A stretch of 41,836 nucleotides of DNA from Candidatus Latescibacter anaerobius SCGC AAA252-E07 (lineage in GTDB: Bacteria > Latescibacterota > Latescibacteria > Latescibacterales > Latescibacteraceae), in NCBI GenBank assembly GCA_000403035.1, contig AQSL01000151.1:1-41836 (forward strand). The letters run 5' to 3'. Below the pieces are notes generated by a model. That model was not told the origin of the DNA, made no database searches, and saw only the letters and a program-made list of their open reading frames with translations. Both the position numbers and the translations under genes were made by a program. Of the stretch, positions 25,118 to 34,173 are shown piece by piece. How positions within the stretch are numbered: position 1 is the stretch's first letter; each line of letters opens with the position of its first letter.

Positions 25118-25867
25118 GTGATAGCTCTTTTTGACAGTGGGACCTCACGGCTGCATTTTTCATGGTGGGATGGTACGGATCTCAAGGGTGTAACACATGT
25201 TATATATCCCGAATCTTTTGATTTATTACAACCTATCGTTACGAATCTTCTGAGAGAAACCATTCCTCATACGGTTATAGTCAGTTCGGTTTCCTCGATG
25301 TGGAGAAAACCGCTGTTTGAAGCTATTGAAAATACCGTTCCGGGTAAACTGCATATCGTCAGTTCGGCTTCGGATTTACATGTGAACGTTTATTATGATG
25401 AACCCGAAACGTACGGTATCGACCGCGCGCTGGCAGACTATGCGGCTTACCGGATATTTCAAGATTCATGTGTCGTTGTTGATGCCGGAACCGGTGTAAC
25501 TGTTGATGCAATTGCACATGACGGGTCAGTCATTGGTGGATATATATTCCCCGGCCGTACAATGATGTCGGATACAATTTCAGTAAAAACCGGGTTGCCA
25601 GGTGTCACATTTGATAATGAATTTGAGGGAATAGGGAACAGTACGGATAAGAGTATAAAACTCGGGCTTACAATTGGTTTTTCTGCCGCAGTAAACAGTT
25701 TGATTTCAAGGGCTGTGGATGCTGTCAAATGTGATAACAGAATTATTATAACCGGCGGTGATGCCGAATATGTAATACAATCTCTTGATTATCAGGTTAA
25801 CCATAAGCCCCATATTGTCCTGGAAGCATTAGGTCTTGTTGCTAATAGTTTACCTGGGCACATTTGA
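25118..25867 (+). CDS. coaX: Type III pantothenate kinase
   Basis: CoaX phosphorylates pantothenate, the first step to coenzyme A. The 249-residue protein has the ASKHA-fold motifs: the phosphate-1 loop DSGTSRLHF at residues 6-14, ETYGIDRALADYAAY (substrate Asp/Arg), VVDAGTGVTVDAI (phosphate 2) and GGYIFPG. The start is GTG at 25118, 27 bases after birA. With panB, panC and panD also in this window, pantothenate to 4'-phosphopantothenate is encoded within about 22 kb. Confidence 0.93.
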   Translation: MIALFDSGTSRLHFSWWDGTDLKGVTHVIYPESFDLLQPIVTNLLRETIPHTVIVSSVSSMWRKPLFEAIENTVPGKLHIVSSASDLHVNVYYDEPETYGIDRALADYAAYRIFQDSCVVVDAGTGVTVDAIAHDGSVIGGYIFPGRTMMSDTISVKTGLPGVTFDNEFEGIGNSTDKSIKLGLTIGFSAAVNSLISRAVDAVKCDNRIIITGGDAEYVIQSLDYQVNHKPHIVLEALGLVANSLPGHI

Positions 25868-25949
25868 CCGGGTTTATACAGCCGGGTGTACTTGCAACTC
25901 AGGAGTAATAATTAAAAACTGAGAGGTATATTTTAACGGGGAATCGGTT

Positions 25950-26309
25950 GTGAAAGATACAATACGTGTAATCGGATTAAAATTTTCTGCCAAACACGGG
26001 GTTTTACCGGAAGAAAAGAAATTGCTTCAGCCTTTTGAGGTTGATGTTGAGATACGGTGTGATCTCTCGGTTCCTGCTGAAACTGATCGTATCGAGGATA
26101 CGGTAAACTATTCTCTCATCGTATCCCGGGTTCAGGAAGTCATGAACGGAGATCACTGTTCCCTTATCGAAAAACTTGCAGGTAAAATTAGTGATAATGT
26201 ATGTGCTCTTTTAGACGAAGGTGAAGTGATAGTCAGGGTTCGAAAACCAAGAGCGCCAATCGGACTTCAGTTTGATACGGTTGAGGTTGAACTCAAACGA
26301 ACGGTATAA
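25950..26309 (+). CDS. folB: Dihydroneopterin aldolase
   Basis: FolB cleaves dihydroneopterin to 6-hydroxymethyl-dihydropterin in folate synthesis. The 119-residue protein has FSAKHGVLPEEKKLLQPFEVDVEI (pterin-binding, in pieces), DTVNYSLIV, SLIEKLAGKI with the catalytic-region Lys, and VRVRKPRAPI near the C-terminus. The start is GTG at 25950. Its stop overlaps the folK start as TAATG, so the next step of the pathway is translated from the same message. Confidence 0.95.
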   Translation: MKDTIRVIGLKFSAKHGVLPEEKKLLQPFEVDVEIRCDLSVPAETDRIEDTVNYSLIVSRVQEVMNGDHCSLIEKLAGKISDNVCALLDEGEVIVRVRKPRAPIGLQFDTVEVELKRTV

Positions 26310-26813
26310 TGATACAACATGCTTTTCTTGGCCTTGGATCAAATACAGGGGAACGATTTACACATATACAAGATGCAGTAAAACGACTTAACAGCCGCCC
26401 GGAAATAAAGGTAATAAAAGTATCCCCTGTATATGAAACCGCTCCTGTGGGGGGGGCCTGACCAGCCGGATTTTTTGAATGCGGCAGTTGAGATTGAGAC
26501 AACATTAAGCGAAATAGACCTGCTCAATGCATGCCTTGATGTCGAAAACGATATGGGGCGAGTCAGAAAGGAAAGATGGGGACAAAGGAATATTGATATT
26601 GACATTTTGTTCTATAATCGTTTAATAATGGAAAGTGAGGTTTTGACTATCCCTCATCCGTTCATGCATACGAGAGGATTTGTTCTTCAGCCGCTTTCTG
26701 ATATTGCTCCTGATTTCATTCATCCTGTACTTGGAAAGACCGTAGATGAATTGAAGAACAGAGTTAGTCTTTCAGGTATGAAACGTATGGATGATATTCA
26801 TCTTGACTTATGA
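26309..26813 (+). CDS. folK: HPPK (6-hydroxymethyl-dihydropterin pyrophosphokinase), frame broken at a G run
   Basis: FolK pyrophosphorylates 6-hydroxymethyl-dihydropterin, following FolB. From ATG 26309 the first 48 codons read MIQHAFLGLGSNTGERFTHI and then YETAPVGGA, then hit TGA. The rest continues in the +1 frame as GPDQPDFLNAAVEIET, RWGQRNIDIDILFY and IPHPFMHTRGFVLQPLSDIAPD, all typical HPPK. The break is in a run of eight Gs (26449-26456): one fewer G restores YETAPVGGPDQPDFLNA without change. Apart from this the gene is complete, about 167 residues. A sequencing or assembly error is most likely, though a real mutation or phase-variable tract is possible. Confidence 0.85.
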
Positions 26814-26876
26814 ATGGTATGAAAGTGATGAAAAAGACTTAGTCACCAGACTTCTAAATGATATTGGATGAAGTGA

Positions 26877-27551
26877 ATGGATTATAAAGACAACGACGAA
26901 AATAAACTGCAATGCCCGTATAATTATATGATTGTCGAGGGCGTTATAGGCGTAGGCAAAACGAGCTTATGCCGGCTGTTAACGGAATCTCTGGGTGGAA
27001 TGTGTTTACTTGAGGATTTTGAATCAAACCCGTTTATCAGAGATTTTTACCGTGCACCGGAGAAAAATGCATTTAAAACACAGCTTTTTTATCTTATTTC
27101 CCGTTTCAAACAGCATCTGGAAATGCCTTTACCAGACCTTTTCAATTCGCCTCTGATTGTTGATTATATGTTCCAGAAAGACAGGATATTCGCTACCGTT
27201 AATCTTGATGATAAAGAATTTGAGCTTTATAATACGTTATGGGATGTCCTTGAACCCAGGATAAAACCTCCGGATCTCATCATCTATTTACAAGCTTCCA
27301 CAGACAGACTTATGAAGCGTATTATGAAAAGGGGGCGGGATTATGAGAAGAATATCTCACGTGAGTATCTGGAAGCTTTGAATACTGCATATGACGATTT
27401 TATTTTCCATTATCCCATGGCTCCTGTGTTTATTGTGAACACCGATGAAATTGATTTTGTGGAAAACATAGAGCATTTCGATGATTTAGTGGAAAAAATT
27501 ATTGAACACCATTCTGGTATAAAATTCTATAATCCAATATCTTACAGGTAG
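26877..27551 (+). CDS. Deoxynucleoside kinase
   Basis: The 224-residue protein is a deoxynucleoside kinase (dGK/dAK type), which salvages deoxyribonucleosides using ATP. It has the P-loop GVIGVGKTS (residues about 22-30), LLEDFESNPF, the family segment YMFQKDRIFA, and the lid/Arg region RIMKRGRDYEKNISREYLE. In Bacteroidota and relatives, such kinases are often next to or fused to folK, and this is the case here with a 63-base gap. panB follows three bases after its stop. Whether it prefers deoxyadenosine or deoxyguanosine cannot be told. Confidence 0.9.
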   Translation: MDYKDNDENKLQCPYNYMIVEGVIGVGKTSLCRLLTESLGGMCLLEDFESNPFIRDFYRAPEKNAFKTQLFYLISRFKQHLEMPLPDLFNSPLIVDYMFQKDRIFATVNLDDKEFELYNTLWDVLEPRIKPPDLIIYLQASTDRLMKRIMKRGRDYEKNISREYLEALNTAYDDFIFHYPMAPVFIVNTDEIDFVENIEHFDDLVEKIIEHHSGIKFYNPISYR

Positions 27552-27554
27552 ATA

Positions 27555-28355
27555 ATGAATAAGAAACAAATGACAGTAAATGATTTCAGACGCATGAAAG
27601 AGGAGGGAGTGCGTATCACAGCGCTGACTGCTTATGATGCATTATTCGCCGCTATTCTGGACGAGGCGGGAATTGATCTTATTCTGGTAGGCGATTCGCT
27701 CGGTAATGTTTTTCAGGGCCGTGAAACGACACTTCCGGTAACCGTGGAAGATATGATATATCACGGTGAAATAGTTGCGAGATCGGTATCGAGAAGTTTC
27801 GTTGTTGTTGATATGCCTTTCATGAGCTACCAGGTGAGTACGGAAGATGCGGTCAGGAATTCGGGTATGGTGATGAAAAAGACCGGCTGTCAGGCGGTGA
27901 AACTCGAGGGTGGCAGAGCGATAAAGGATATAATAAAAAGTCTCGTGGACATCGGCATCCCCGTGCTTGGTCATATCGGATTAACTCCCCAATCGGTCAA
28001 TGTTTTCGGTGGATATGGTATTCAGGGAAGAAACAACCGGCAAAAGATAATCGATGATGCTCTAACTGTCGAGGAATCGGGCGCTTTTGCCGTTGTTATG
28101 GAGAAGATACCGGACTCGCTTGCAAAAGAGATAACTGAGAAGCTTGCAATTCCGACAATCGGTATAGGAGCAGGACCTCATTGTGACGGCCAGATACTTG
28201 TTACCGAGGATGTACTCGGATTATTCAGGAAGTTTAAACCAAAGTTTGTAAGAAGATACGCCGAACTCGCCGATTCTGCGCTTGAAGGGCTTTCAAAGTA
28301 TATCGATGATGTAAGAAAAGGGACGTTCCCTTCTGATAAAGAAAGTTATGAATAA
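27555..28355 (+). CDS. panB: 3-methyl-2-oxobutanoate hydroxymethyltransferase
   Basis: PanB makes ketopantoate from alpha-ketoisovalerate and methylene-tetrahydrofolate, the first committed step to pantothenate. The 266-residue length is typical. Motifs are TAYDALFAAILDEAGIDLILVGDS (in pieces), GRETTLPVTVEDM, VVDMPFMSY, VKLEGG, GHIGLTPQSVNVFGGY and IGIGAGPHCDGQILVTED. It lies three bases after the dNK gene. Its folate cofactor links it to the neighbouring folB and folK. panE is not in the window. Confidence 0.97.
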   Translation: MNKKQMTVNDFRRMKEEGVRITALTAYDALFAAILDEAGIDLILVGDSLGNVFQGRETTLPVTVEDMIYHGEIVARSVSRSFVVVDMPFMSYQVSTEDAVRNSGMVMKKTGCQAVKLEGGRAIKDIIKSLVDIGIPVLGHIGLTPQSVNVFGGYGIQGRNNRQKIIDDALTVEESGAFAVVMEKIPDSLAKEITEKLAIPTIGIGAGPHCDGQILVTEDVLGLFRKFKPKFVRRYAELADSALEGLSKYIDDVRKGTFPSDKESYE

Positions 28356-28472
28356 TTTCTTTGTTTCATTATAATACTCCATTTACATACTCATCCATGG
28401 TTCATCGTTTACAAACACTGTTCATTCATTGAAAATAGTATCATTATTACGATGTAACGAAAAGGAATTGTG

Positions 28473-29126
28473 ATGAAATACCTGAACTATCATGAAAAAC
28501 TCGAAAAATGCTACTCCGCAGTTATAATGGATGTCATGGACCAGATGAATATTCGCGTTCAATGCATGGATCCTTCAATCAAGCCGCTTGTCCCCTCGAT
28601 GAGGGCGTGGGGGGAAGCCGTAACCGCATACTTTGAAACGGTGACGGATGTTCCTGAAAAGCCGTTTCAAATGGAGATGGAAGTACTCGATGATATTCGT
28701 GAAGGACAGGTTATTGTCAGTCAGTGCAATACCAGCGAATTATCCGCAGCATGGGGTGGATTGCTATCCAATGCAGCAGTTGGACATAAGGCGAGCGGCG
28801 TTATTACCGATGGCGGCGCACGCGACTATAACGAGGTGGTGAAACTCAACTTCCCGACATTTTGCAGGGGACTTACTCCGTACGATTCACTGGGACGAAT
28901 GGATGTTGTTGACCGCGATATTACCATTGTCTGCGGGGGAATCAGTGTTTCTCCCGGCGACCTGGTTTATGCCGATGTAGATGGTGTTGTTGTGGTCCCG
29001 CAGGAAATTGCCCGTGAAGTTATCGGCAGGGCCTGGGAAAAAGTGCAGGGAGAAAGCAAGGTTCGCGAGGAATTACGTTCAGGTGCAAGTGTGGTTAAAA
29101 CGTTTGAAAAATACGGTATCCTTTAA
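28473..29126 (+). CDS. RraA-family protein
   Basis: The 217-residue protein is of the RraA/dimethylmenaquinone-methyltransferase-like family, which includes HMG/CHA aldolases and the RNase E inhibitor RraA. Typical parts are GEAVTAYFETVTD, VSQCNTSELSAAWGGLLSNAA, GVITDGGARDYNEV and GDLVYADVDGVVVVPQEIA. The motif GGARD supplies the metal-site Asp seen in aldolases. The ATG at 28473, six bases after AAGGA, is preferred to the GTG at 28470. A class V aminotransferase follows after a repeat. An aldolase acting on a sugar-acid-like substrate is plausible but not proven. Confidence 0.85.
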   Translation: MKYLNYHEKLEKCYSAVIMDVMDQMNIRVQCMDPSIKPLVPSMRAWGEAVTAYFETVTDVPEKPFQMEMEVLDDIREGQVIVSQCNTSELSAAWGGLLSNAAVGHKASGVITDGGARDYNEVVKLNFPTFCRGLTPYDSLGRMDVVDRDITIVCGGISVSPGDLVYADVDGVVVVPQEIAREVIGRAWEKVQGESKVREELRSGASVVKTFEKYGIL

Positions 29127-29129
29127 AAA

Positions 29130-29198
29130 GCGTGGTGGAAAACCAATAACTTCCGGGTAATGTACCTCTACTTACAGTGGTTTTTCACAGCCCTCTTG
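29130..29198 (+). repeat. Hairpin repeat, copy 3 (long loop)
   Basis: GTGGAAAACCA (29134-29144) and TGGTTTTTCAC (about 29178-29188) pair with one wobble around a loop of about 33 bases. The right arm continues into GCCCTCTT, the core shared with the copies at 12282 and 14220. It sits directly after the RraA-like gene. Confidence 0.5.
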
Positions 29199-29241
29199 GA
29201 AGGAATATCGAACAACAGTAATTACGGAGAATTCCATATCA

Positions 29242-30378
29242 ATGAAAATAAACAAACCCCTGCTTATGATCCCGGGACCTATGGATGTTCCGGATGAAGT
29301 TTTGAGAAGGTGTGGGCACCAGGTTTTCCCGCATTATGATGCTCCGACACACTTTCCTGAGTTTTATCACCAACTGGTCGAAAAAATGAAAATTATTTTC
29401 GGACTCAGGGATGGATATGTCTTTATCCCCAACGGCAGCGGTACGGTAGCGGTAAATATGGCTCTGGCGAGTCTCTGCACTCCCGATGATGATGTCCTTG
29501 TGATACATAACGGCGGTTTGGGAGACTATGCGGAGAAGAATTTACAGTCGCTCGGAATACCGTTTACGTTTGTTTACGGGGAGTGGGGAAGAGCAATCGA
29601 TCCTGAGCTGGTTCGACAGGCGATGAAAAAAAAGAGGCACGGTTTCATATACATGACCCACAACGAAAGCTCAACAGCCGTGGTAAATCCGATTCCGCCA
29701 ATCGGCGAGATAGCACGTGAATTCGATGCGCTTCTCATATCGGATTCCATATCGGCTGTTGGAGGAGTTGTGATTGACATGGGAGAGAACGGAGCGGATG
29801 TTGTTGCCGGTGCATCTCAAAAGTGCCTGGAACTTCCTCCCGGACTTGCGCCTGTCGCGGTAGGGGAACGTGCCTTGAACTACATGAATTCGATGAGAAA
29901 CCGCCGTGTACCCTGGATTCTCGATTTTAAGGTATGGAAAAATGCGTTTCACGAGCAGCATGAAAATCATCCCCAGCCGGTAACCGGTGCTACGACAATG
30001 CTTTATGCGCTGGACTGGATGGCTGACAGGATTATCGAAGAGGGGATTGAAAACCGCCAGGAACGGTTCCGTGCTGCGGGAATGCGGCTTAAAAAAGGGA
30101 TGGAAGAATCCGGGTTCAAAACGAGCGCCTATCCGGACGATGCCTCGCCTGTTGTAACCGATTTTTTCACCCCGAACGGCATTGACAGCACTATCATCCG
30201 GAATTATTACCTTGAAAAGCATAACACCATGGTCGGTTATGGTTTTGCACATGTCGATGAGAAAACAGGGACAAACCGATCATTCAGAATAGCACATTTC
30301 GGTTTGGCTGCGGAAAACGATCGGATCGATCACATGATTGATATTACAAGGCAGTTTGTCGCGGAAAATATGAGGTAA
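29242..30378 (+). CDS. Class V aminotransferase (alanine-glyoxylate/aspartate type)
   Basis: The 378-residue protein is a PLP-dependent fold-I, class V aminotransferase like serine-glyoxylate/alanine-glyoxylate or 2-aminoethylphosphonate-type enzymes. LLMIPGPMDVPDEVL and FIPNGSGTVAVNMAL are the N-terminal signatures. THNESSTAVVNP and DSISAVGG carry the PLP-Asp, and the Schiff-base Lys is in GASQKCLELPPGL. The C-terminal domain has FRIAHFGLAAENDRID. It follows the RraA-like gene (gap 115 bases with a repeat) and may share its pathway, but substrate cannot be read from the sequence. Confidence 0.88.
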   Translation: MKINKPLLMIPGPMDVPDEVLRRCGHQVFPHYDAPTHFPEFYHQLVEKMKIIFGLRDGYVFIPNGSGTVAVNMALASLCTPDDDVLVIHNGGLGDYAEKNLQSLGIPFTFVYGEWGRAIDPELVRQAMKKKRHGFIYMTHNESSTAVVNPIPPIGEIAREFDALLISDSISAVGGVVIDMGENGADVVAGASQKCLELPPGLAPVAVGERALNYMNSMRNRRVPWILDFKVWKNAFHEQHENHPQPVTGATTMLYALDWMADRIIEEGIENRQERFRAAGMRLKKGMEESGFKTSAYPDDASPVVTDFFTPNGIDSTIIRNYYLEKHNTMVGYGFAHVDEKTGTNRSFRIAHFGLAAENDRIDHMIDITRQFVAENMR

Positions 30379-30678
30379 TTACGATGCTTTATAAAAAATG
30401 TATCGAGATAGTAAGATACATTGAAAGTGAAGTTCGGGGGATATGCTGCAGAAACAGTCTTCACAACCTGACTTACTCTATAAAATATCCGGGAATAGTA
30501 ATAAGTTGTAATGAAAATGTTATTTAATTCACAAATCTAAACTGTTAGTATATTTTTTATAGATCTATTATTATCGCTTGAACTTATCGGACGTTTTCTT
30601 AGGATCGATTAATTATGTAATGTATGTTTATTAGCACTTTTTTAAATGGATATTTTGATAAACGGTAAACAGCCTGTT
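30379..30678. other. Intergenic region between convergent genes, nothing recognised
   Basis: This 300-base, AT-rich stretch lies between the ends of the aminotransferase gene (plus) and the radical SAM gene (minus). I see only a short hairpin TGTATC/GATACA and no clear terminator, RNA or ORF. Confidence 0.5.
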
Positions 30679-31887
30679 CTATACTCCCATGAATTTTCGT
30701 AATACTCTCTTAAACTTGTTATGTTTTTGTAAAAAACTTACAATTTTATCCCTGTTAATAATTTTAAAGAGTTTGGCATAATAATATAACTTTTTGGTCT
30801 TGGCTTCATATTTCGGAATGCTTTTTAAAAAATATTGGAGTTCAAGCACCGTCAGGTTATTGCCAAGTTCACGTGCTTTATATATACCTTCATTAATACA
30901 CGCCCGAACTTCATCGAATTTACCAAGCAACTCATGACTACCGGAAACGAAAGTGAAATTTGGCTGAATGTTAAGAGAGTGTGTATATGATATAAAATCA
31001 GCAATTTCTGTATAATTAACCGATTGAATGGCAAAATTTGCTTTGATTTCGCGAACAGAAATATCACCATTGTCTCGCTTTTTAACAAAGTTTTCAATAT
31101 TTGAGAATGTTTTATCATATTTTGCATTGACCCTGATCTGCTCATAGGTTTTTTCTTTGCAGGAATCTAACGAGAAAGAAAACCAGCCGAGTTTCAAATC
31201 TCTCAATTTTTCAACCAACTTATTATCCAAAAGCGTTCCATTTGTTATCGTGGAAAAATGAATTTGAGGATAATTCCTGATTTTTCCCCCAAAAATAATC
31301 TCCCTTGTAAACCTGCATGCGAAGGGCTCGCCGCCGAAAATTACAATATTTTCAAGATATGGCATCATTTTATAGATGTTTTCAAAATAGCTTTTACTTA
31401 GTTTCTGTTTCAATTTTTTGTCCAGATTACACATACGGCAGTCTAGGTTACAGATGTTACTTGGGTGAACCTTTAAGTGGAGCGGGAAAGTATCCAATAC
31501 CGTTTTTTTAAGGACAATCGAATCTAATACTTTTTCACGATTTTCTTTGAATTCAGAACTAAACGTTTCATATTCAGCAGAATCATATTGGAAGAGATCC
31601 AAGTAATCCGGCTGAAATTTCTTTTTAACCAGAATTGGACAATCTATGGGACAGTCTTTAAGAAATGTACCGTTTACGAACGATTCACGTGTATTTTGAA
31701 TAATATTATTATTCCAAAATTTCATAAAATCTTCATCTGAATCCTTTTTAATTATTCCCAGAATGGAATTAATCCAGCAACATATCTGGAAATCACCGAC
31801 CAGAGAACGTTCTTCCAGGCTCGTCCAGGGTCTTATGCATGCCGGTCCTTCGGTTGACACAAGATTGGCGTTGTACGTCTCTATCAT
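30679..31887 (-). CDS. Radical SAM protein with N-terminal twitch/SPASM-like domain
   Basis: The 402-residue protein has the radical SAM cluster CxxxCxxC as Cys146, Cys150 and Cys153 (NICNLDCRMC), with FGGEPF and FSFSLD later in the TIM barrel. A cysteine-rich domain comes first: CIRPW (Cys17), ICCW (Cys36-37), the FWNNNIIQNTRESF segment and CPIDC (Cys79, Cys83), which is the twitch/SPASM pattern normally found at the C-terminus. This order matches the known N-terminal-twitch radical SAM group. Such enzymes modify peptides, proteins or small molecules. ATG at 31887 follows GGAGG by six bases. It stands alone and its AT-rich composition suggests transfer, but no precursor peptide was seen. Confidence 0.88.
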   Translation of the reverse strand: MIETYNANLVSTEGPACIRPWTSLEERSLVGDFQICCWINSILGIIKKDSDEDFMKFWNNNIIQNTRESFVNGTFLKDCPIDCPILVKKKFQPDYLDLFQYDSAEYETFSSEFKENREKVLDSIVLKKTVLDTFPLHLKVHPSNICNLDCRMCNLDKKLKQKLSKSYFENIYKMMPYLENIVIFGGEPFACRFTREIIFGGKIRNYPQIHFSTITNGTLLDNKLVEKLRDLKLGWFSFSLDSCKEKTYEQIRVNAKYDKTFSNIENFVKKRDNGDISVREIKANFAIQSVNYTEIADFISYTHSLNIQPNFTFVSGSHELLGKFDEVRACINEGIYKARELGNNLTVLELQYFLKSIPKYEAKTKKLYYYAKLFKIINRDKIVSFLQKHNKFKRVLRKFMGV

Positions 31888-32001
31888 TCATAACCTCCGA
31901 TTATATTTAACCTCTATTCCCAATTCAAAACCATGGGGGCTAACAACTCAGATTGTCTGCTCAAAAAGAATATTGGATTTTTTAAATACATCATATTATT
32001 T

Positions 32002-33097
32002 CTAAGACTTATACCAACTCAAGAAGCCATTAATAAACATATCAATATCCCCGTCCATTACCGCCTGAATATTCGATGTTTCTACTTCCGTTCTCAGGTC
32101 TTTAACCATGTTGTACGGATGAAAAACATACGAACGTATCTGGCTTCCCCATTCTATCTTTTTTTGATCTTTGGTATATTGTGCCTGCTTTTTTTGGTCT
32201 TCTTCCATTTTACGCTGATAAATCCGTGACCTCAGTATTTTCATAGCAAATGCCTTGTTTTTGAACTGGCTTCGCTCATTCTGACACTGCACAACAATAC
32301 CGGTCGGAATATGGGTAATGCGAACTGCGGAAGAAGTTTTATTGACATGCTGTCCGCCGGCGCCGGAAGCCCGGTACACATCGATTTTCAGGTCTTTCTC
32401 GTCGAGTTCAATATCAATAGTATCATCGATTTCCGGTACTATCGAAACAGAGGCAAAAGATGTATGACGTCGTGCATTGGAATCGAAAGGGCTGATTCTC
32501 ACAAGGCGGTGAACACCGTTTTCGGATTTCAGGTATCCGTAAGCATAGTCACCTTTTACAAGAATAGTAACGCTTTTTATTCCGGCTTCCTGTCCCGCTT
32601 GAATATCGAACTCTTCGTAGTCGAACCCTCTTCTTTCAATCCATCGCAGGTACAACCTGAGGAGCATCTGCGCCCAGTCCTGGCTTTCTGTCCCTCCGGC
32701 TCCGCTGTTTATCGAAAGGATAGCGTTTTTAGGGTCATCGTTGCCGCCTAACATGGTAGTAAACTCCAAATCGGATATATTCTTTTCCAGTGTATCCAGT
32801 GTTGCGGATACCTCATCAAGTGTCGATTCGTCGTTTTCCTCTTCGGCTAATTCAAGGAGAATCTTTACATCCTCGAGGGAAGACGTTAACTCTTTAAGAT
32901 ATTTGAGTGGTTTCTCGATAATTGTTATCTTGTCGATGATAATCTGGGCAGCCTTTTGATCATTCCAGAAATTCGGGGCATCACGTTTCAGGTATAATTC
33001 TTCTAATTCCTTTTGTTTGGTATCCGGGTCAAAGATGCCTCCCTATATCTTCGAGCCTGGTTTTCAACTCATTCATTCTATCCAGAATTACTGACAT
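32002..33097 (-). CDS. prfB: Peptide chain release factor 2, with programmed +1 frameshift
   Basis: RF2 ends translation at UAA and UGA codons. Translation from ATG 33097 (GGAGG seven bases upstream) gives 22 codons, then an in-frame TGA at 33031-33029. A +1 slip at CTT-TGA-C enters the frame that runs to 32002, giving 364 residues in total. Visible are the RF2-type SPF motif in RISPFDSNARRHTSFASV and the catalytic GGQ in RASGAGGQHVNKTSSAVRITH. The recoding site is annotated separately. The gene is preceded 79 bases upstream by dapB on the same strand. Confidence 0.95.
33028..33043 (-). promoter_or_regulatory. prfB programmed +1 frameshift site
   Basis: Reading the minus strand: GGGAGG, three bases (CAT), then CTT TGA C. 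This matches the classic RF2 autoregulatory site, in which an internal Shine-Dalgarno-like element and a slow in-frame UGA promote a slip from CUU to UUU. When RF2 is scarce the ribosome shifts and makes RF2. The downstream frame begins with GAC at 33030. Confidence 0.95.
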
Positions 33098-33176
33098 TTT
33101 TCTACCTCCATATTGCATGTATGTATATGCACGAAATATAAATATCAAATAATACAGTGATTTCTGCGTTTCACAA

Positions 33177-33974
33177 TCATTTCAATCCCAGGACATCCTG
33201 CATATCGTAAAGTCCGGGTTTTGCCGTGCACACGAATCTGGCAGCTTTCAATGCTCCTTTTGCTAACGCATCCCGAGACTGAGCCTTGTGGATAAGTTCG
33301 ACACGTTCACCGATAGTCCCGAAGCTTACCGTATGTTCCCCGACAACATCTCCGATTCTAAGCGCATGTATCCCGATTTCCTTTTGCGTACGTTCGCCGG
33401 TTATTCCATGTCTGCCGTAGCGTGCCTGTTCATCGATGTTTCTATCAAGAGCATGTGCGATAATTTCAGCCAGCCGGTTTGCCGTGCCGGAAGGAGCATC
33501 CTTCTTGAAGCGGTGGTGTGCCTCGGTTATCTCAACATCATAATCATCTCCGAGAATTGCTGCGGCTTCGCCTGCAAGTTTGAAAAGGAGATTTACTCCG
33601 GTGCTCATATTGGGTGCGAAAACACAGGGAATTGACTCGACATATTCCTTGAATTGCCCCAGCTGCTCATGTGGTAAACCGGTCGTGCCCATGACAAGCG
33701 GGATATGAGCTTTGCCGCATGTCTCGGCGGTGTTAAGAATAGTTTCGGGCCAGGAAAAGTCAATTACCACATCAGCATCTGCCAGCGTTTGCGATAAATC
33801 ATTCGTAACGGTTACTCCCAGAGCGCCAACGCCGATAATGTCACCGATATCACTTCCGGGATTGTCATTTTTAGAATCTACCGCACCGGTAATTTCAAAG
33901 TCCGGATCTTTCGAAGCAAGCGTCAATATTCTCTGACCCATTCTTCCGAGAGCGCCGTTCATCACGAGTTTCAT
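33177..33974 (-). CDS. dapB: 4-hydroxy-tetrahydrodipicolinate reductase
   Basis: DapB reduces the DapA product in the lysine/diaminopimelate pathway, using NAD(P)H. The 265-residue protein has the dinucleotide loop GALGRMG at residues 7-13, DFSWPE, MGTTGL, FAPNMSTGVNLLF and the substrate motif HHRFKKDAPSGTA. The ATG at 33974 is chosen because GGAG lies six bases upstream; an in-frame TTG at 33986 overlaps that site. dapA lies 199 bases upstream on the same strand. Confidence 0.97.
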   Translation of the reverse strand: MKLVMNGALGRMGQRILTLASKDPDFEITGAVDSKNDNPGSDIGDIIGVGALGVTVTNDLSQTLADADVVIDFSWPETILNTAETCGKAHIPLVMGTTGLPHEQLGQFKEYVESIPCVFAPNMSTGVNLLFKLAGEAAAILGDDYDVEITEAHHRFKKDAPSGTANRLAEIIAHALDRNIDEQARYGRHGITGERTQKEIGIHALRIGDVVGEHTVSFGTIGERVELIHKAQSRDALAKGALKAARFVCTAKPGLYDMQDVLGLK

Positions 33975-34173
33975 GTGTATCTCCAAAAAATATTTGCAAC
34001 GTTAAAGGTAGTCAAAGATTATAATCTGCACGTACCTGTTTCAATTCTTCAACCTCAACGTAACGTAGTTTTGAGAATGGCACGTTAGAAACTATCATCC
34101 ATTCATGTAGTAGTAAGTGAGATGTTTTTTCCCCTGGTGTGGCCTTGATGGTCATACGTGCTACATTCATAGG

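Noticed and set aside
29671..30252. Minus-strand open frame of 193 residues antisense to the aminotransferase
   Set aside because: Long only because of the higher GC content of the true gene; no motif or start site supports it.
32311..32751. Plus-strand open frame of 146 residues antisense to prfB
   Set aside because: It mirrors the coding strand of prfB, whose GGQ and SPF motifs are certain.
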